NCBI GenBank assembly: GCA_004335635.1
Contig: QAXH01004593.1
Location: 289 to 20,342, forward strand
Reading direction: 5' to 3'
Source of the DNA: Chloromonas sp. AAM2
Taxonomy: Eukaryota > Chlorophyta > Chlorophyceae > Chlamydomonadales > Chlamydomonadaceae
DNA length: 20,054 nucleotides
A model generated the notes under the pieces. That model made no database searches and had not been told where the DNA came from. It worked only from the letters and a program-made list of their open reading frames with translations. The position numbers and the translations under genes are program-made. Every line of letters begins with the position of its first letter. The first letter of the stretch is position 1. Positions 17,301 to 20,054 of the stretch are shown here, piece by piece.

Positions 17301-20054
17301 GCAGAATCACAGGCACATGTCAAGTACAGAACAGACACAGACTTGGTTGATAGTGGCATAGAAGCCGAGGGAGTTTGCACAATACTTGGCACGGCAGGCT
17401 AAGGTAGGCAGCTTGCCAGGCTTTGCCAACGAATCCAAGCAGACTGACTCGGCAGCCAATTCGCTCTGTCTTGTTTGCAGACGTTTAAGGCTGGCGACCG
17501 GCCCATCCTCGCCATCAAGTCCGCTCGCATTGGTGATTTCAACGGTCGTAACCTGGGCACAGTTGGTAGCAGCGTGCTGCGGGTGGACCCGCCCACACCG
17601 CAGGCAGACGCGCTGCGTCAATGGTAGGCCAAGGGGTGCTGTGTACATTTTACACCTGTGCATTGTTGAGCGCTGGGGATTTCCGTGCTAGGTACTGTAC
17701 TGGCGTGGCGAAAGCCTGTCTTTGGCTTCATGTTTGAACGCACTTTTTGATCGACACGGTCCCCAGCCTTGCCCTACCCATAACCCTAGTCCCCACATAG
17801 ACGCATTGACTGACACCCTTGCCGGGACAATTACGGAATACCCAGACCTCAGATGCAGAGAAAAATGCGGGTTCCCTATCAAACGATTACTTATCATGGA
17901 TTGGTTGGACACCCGTCCTGCTGGCACACAGGGCACTAGTATGTGTGTGCGAATGAGCCCATGGTCTGCAGCGGTTTGAAAGCTAGCTCTGTCACGCGCC
18001 TAGGCTGTTGGGTGTGCGGCACCGCAGGGAACTGTGGAAGCCATGTAGTGATCATGTTCATGATGTGGCGTGAGCGCGCGCACACACACACACGCATACA
18101 CCTTGGTCCGCAGGTACACGCAGGGTGGATCCGCCCAGCAGGGCATCAGCCTGAGCGGGGCGGGCGGGGGCGGCCGCAGCGACAAGCGCTGCACGCTGCA
18201 GGCGATAAGGGATGAGAACATCGGGCGCGAGGGCAAGGCAGAGTACGTGTCGGTGAGTGGGCAAAAGAACGGCCGAAGGCAGACTGTGCAGGTGATAATG
18301 CGTTCAGGGTAATGCTTTCGGAGTACTGGTTCAGAGTAAGGGTGGGGTCTTGAGAGTACACAGCTTTGAGGGTGTATCACAGTCTCAAAACGAAAGTCTC
18401 GAAGTCACAACAAGTGAAAAGCCATGTGATACTGATGACATTGGTAGCCCACTGCAGTAGACTGTTTGTCCTGCAGCTCGGCAGGCTGCAGCACTGGTCT
18501 TATGCACAGGATGTAGGCTGACTGACATGGTGGGTGCCGCTGGTATGCAGGTTAACGCCACTGTGCATGCTCTGGGCAACCACTCGGAGCGCGGTATCAT
18601 GTACCCTTCATGCAACCAGGACACGGGCGGGCGCAAGTGCATGAAGAAGATGGTCGCGGACATGGACGGCGGCAGCACCTACTCATGCAACCTGTGTGGA
18701 CCGGTGAGCTGCCAGCAGGCTGGCCTGCACGCCGCACAGCACATCAAGCGGCCCAGGATCCTACTAGGATCCAGCTCTGGAATCATGGAAGCCCAGATCA
18801 TGCCGGTCCTACACATTCTTCACTCAAGCCTGTGCCAATTCGTAATTGCACGTGACAGCAGTGCAAGAGACTGCCTGCGTCCTTACATGGACATGCTGAC
18901 GGTGAAAAAACAGCAACAACTGCGGTCCACGCTTGCAACCAGCATGCCACGTCTTAGATCGGGTTGTTTCACCTTCTAGCATGAGAAAGCGCTTCTGACA
19001 CACGTGTGCATGTGCAGGGCGAGCCTGTGTGGCGGTACATGCTGTCACTGGCCCTGGCCGACCACACGCGGTCCGAGTGGCTGACTGCCTTCAGTGACAC
19101 GGCTGAGATCCTCTTTGGTGGCATCACAGCCGATGAGTACCGGCGCCGGGAGCACAGCGAACAGGGCTTCAAGGAGCGCATGCAGGATGTGAGTGTCTCT
19201 TCCATGAAATGATGACAGCGAACAGGGTTTCAAGGAGCAAATGCAGGATGTGAGTGTCTTGCATGGGATGATGGCATCAGGGGACTGATGAGCGCATGCA
19301 GGAACAGCGAACAAGATGATGTGAGTGATGCTTGCATGAGCGCATGGCATGGGATGTTGCATGAGATGACGGCATGGGCTCATGAGAATGGCAAGGCATG
19401 GCACAGAGAGCTGGGCGGGCGGCATGGTGTGGCCGACTGGAGCATGCTTGTGTTCGACTCAGGCGCACATTCATGTTTGCTTGCCGGTGCCTGTACATCG
19501 CACTTCAGGAGTTCACTGTTTGCAGCAGACCAAGTTAGCAGGGAATTCAATTTGAGTGTGTCGGTTTGTTGTGCAGATGATAATGTACAAGACCCTGACA
19601 TGCCGGATTAAGGCTTCAGAAGACAATTATAACGATGAGCTGCGCACGCGCCTCAATCTGTTCAAGCTCGAGTTTGTGGACCCTACAAAGGAGGGATGGG
19701 TGAGTCGTACTGCTGACGGGTACTGCAGCCAGGCAAACGTTTTTTTCTTTTAGTGAGCGCACACAAACGGGCGTAGCGCTCGGCTGACGCTTGTACGCAA
19801 TCCGTTAGCCGCACCAGCACGGATGCATGCTGTCTCACTGCTTGTGATGGTCTCGCACTGACATGTAATGTTTGCAGAGCTATATCGATCTCATTTCCAA
19901 GCTGGAGCAAGGTCTGCCAGTGCTATCTGCCAAGGAGGCTGTAGGCCAGCCCAAGCAGGCGCAGCAGTTTGGTGGTGCAAACCGCGGTGGCTACGCCGGT
20001 GCTTCGGGCGGCAGAGGGCCGGGCGGTTACGGCGGAAACAGTCAGTTTGGTGGG
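13636..20054 (+). CDS. RPA1: replication protein A large subunit (RPA70), 14 exons seen, 3' end outside window
   Basis: Exons: 13636-13717, 13869-14064, 14240-14872, 15122-15242, 15673-15723, 16215-16325, 16680-16751, 16975-17118, 17481-17623, 18114-18252, 18551-18703, 19018-19188, 19577-19699 and 19878-20054 (cut). All have GT..AG borders and agreeing phases, giving 772 residues so far. RPA1 is the large subunit of the heterotrimeric nuclear ssDNA-binding complex used in replication, repair and recombination. Domains in order: N-terminal OB fold (1-114, ending ETIGNPV, compare the family's GNPVPY), a Gln/Pro/Gly/Ala linker (115-276), DBD-A (277 to about 392, with LNPYSGRWTIKARC, GDGRLFSFDLLD and RVTAFGEQADKFF), DBD-B (about 399-525, with VTLWGG), DBD-C (about 540-735, with four zinc-ligand cysteines) and a Gly-rich tail from about 745. 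Length and order fit plant/algal RPA1, and the tail suggests the class with extra C-terminal sequence. Exon 5 is only 51 bases. Confidence 0.96.
14315..14800 (+). other. RPA1 low-complexity linker
   Basis: Residues about 119-276 within exon 3, made mainly of Pro, Gly, Gln, Ala, Ser and Tyr, with clusters such as YGQQQQPQQQFGQ and MGGAPGGMGGQMGMA. A flexible linker between RPA70N and DBD-A is usual for RPA1, but it is normally shorter and less glycine-rich in animals. Opposite-strand frames through this composition were ignored. Confidence 0.85.
14939..14962. repeat. CACATG hexamer microsatellite
   Basis: About four tandem copies of CACATG/GCACAT in RPA1 intron 3. A short CAT/ATT-rich triplet run follows at about 15015-15045. 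Confidence 0.8.
15288..15427. repeat. GGGCA/GCAGAGCAGGAAATG minisatellite
   Basis: In RPA1 intron 4. It opens with several GGGCA pentamers and continues with higher-order units GGGCAAGGCAGAGCAGGAAATGGCA in irregular order. It produces long but domainless frames on both strands, which were ignored. Confidence 0.9.
16360..16432. repeat. short G-rich tandem repeat
   Basis: In RPA1 intron 6. GTACTAGGGAGGGTGC/GATACTAGGGAGGGTGCG and GTAGGGAGC(G/A)(C/T)AGGGTA alternate in about three partial units. Confidence 0.75.
16680..18113 (+). other. RPA1 DNA-binding domain B
   Basis: Exons 7, 8 and 9: FVPIAQLETLAINTFVDVIG, TRKTGDEIRKRSLVIRDASN, IEVTLWGGLVDD, RPILAIKSARIGDFNGRNLG, then SSVLRVDPPTP. The Trp in VTLWG corresponds to the conserved aromatic of this fold. 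The domain ends where exon 10 begins (the split Trp518 codon). Confidence 0.9.
18080..18093. repeat. CA dinucleotide run
   Basis: Seven CA units in RPA1 intron 9, preceded by CG repeats and ending 20 bases before the exon 10 acceptor. This places a CA tract where a polypyrimidine tract is usually found. Confidence 0.85.
18114..19937 (+). other. RPA1 DNA-binding domain C with C4 zinc ribbon
   Basis: Exons 10-13 and the start of 14. The zinc ligands are Cys585 and Cys594 (CX8C, in PSCNQDTGGRKC) and Cys610 and Cys613 (CNLC). The CX8C first pair is as in plant RPA1 and longer than the CX4C of animals. Further family landmarks are EWLTAFSDTAEILFGG (compare W-x-x-x-F-x-E-x-A-E) and TLTCRIKASEDNYNDELRTR. 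In the trimer this domain holds the complex together with RPA2 and RPA3 as well as contacting DNA. Confidence 0.92.
19214..19328 (+). repeat. intronic echoes of the RPA1 exon 12 donor
   Basis: The true exon 12 end is ACAGCGAACAGGGCTTCAAG to GCAGGAT|GTGAGTGTCT (19153-19198). A copy 61 bases downstream has ACAGCGAACAGGGTTTCAAG to GCAGGAT|GTGAGTGTCT (19214-19260), with only two or three changes and an intact donor. A third, rearranged copy, GAGCGCATGCAGGAACAGCG...GATGAT|GTGAGTG, ends near 19328. Splicing at the second donor would add an in-frame TGA (at 19210-19212), so the first must be used for RPA1. Confidence 0.85.
19938..20054 (+). other. Gly-rich C-terminal extension of RPA1, truncated by window
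   Basis: The end of exon 14 encodes residues about 734-772, rich in Gly, Gln, Tyr, Ser and Arg (QQFGGANRGGYAGASGGR and similar). Animal and yeast RPA1 end soon after DBD-C. Some plant RPA1 paralogues continue with a Gly-rich tail ending in CCHC zinc knuckles. Whether a knuckle follows here lies beyond the window. Confidence 0.8.

Overview
This is eukaryotic nuclear DNA. Two genes on the + strand are split into many short exons with canonical GT..AG borders (one GC..AG), and the introns are long and rich in repeats. The combination of dense introns, a TGTAA motif about 150 bases past the first gene's stop codon (the usual chlorophyte polyadenylation signal) and a plant-style RPA1 (CX8C..CX2C zinc ribbon plus a C-terminal Gly-rich extension) suggests a green alga. 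The species cannot be named from this sequence. Nothing bacterial (operon, CRISPR, phage) was seen.

Layout. 1-3,510 is a repeat field: an approximately 180-bp minisatellite (about 600-1372), then a nested inverted-repeat structure (outer arms 1606-1720/3390-3508, inner arms 2353-2665/3080-3383), with further diverged direct copies inside and outside it. 3,511-5,765 is mostly unassigned. It holds one weak minus-strand exon candidate (4714-4881) and a cluster of CAGTTG-type motifs (5271-5435) upstream of the first gene. 5,766-10,753 is a seven-exon gene for a 411-residue multi-pass membrane protein that looks like a nucleotide-sugar/triose-phosphate transporter-type member of the drug/metabolite transporter (DMT) superfamily. 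10,907-13,635 is intergenic. It has a possible decayed DMT fragment and a near-perfect palindrome with about 310-bp arms, followed by a third partial copy. 13,636 to the window end is the gene for the large subunit of replication protein A (RPA1/RPA70): 14 exons and 772 residues before it runs off the edge.

The two genes have no evident functional link: one is a membrane transporter, the other a nuclear single-stranded-DNA-binding subunit. The most unusual signal is shared by both. At four exon borders, a stretch spanning the splice site has been duplicated into the neighbouring intron, so the intron carries decoy donors or acceptors ('splice-site echoes') at 7971-8130, 8972-9022, 9646-9880 and 19214-19328. 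One transporter intron also contains an indel-free array of exactly 19 15-bp units. Because the unit length is a multiple of three, long ORFs run through the array in several frames on both strands, which is a trap for gene finders.

All exon borders were placed by reading splice consensus, phase and protein continuity by eye. No alignment or expression data were available.
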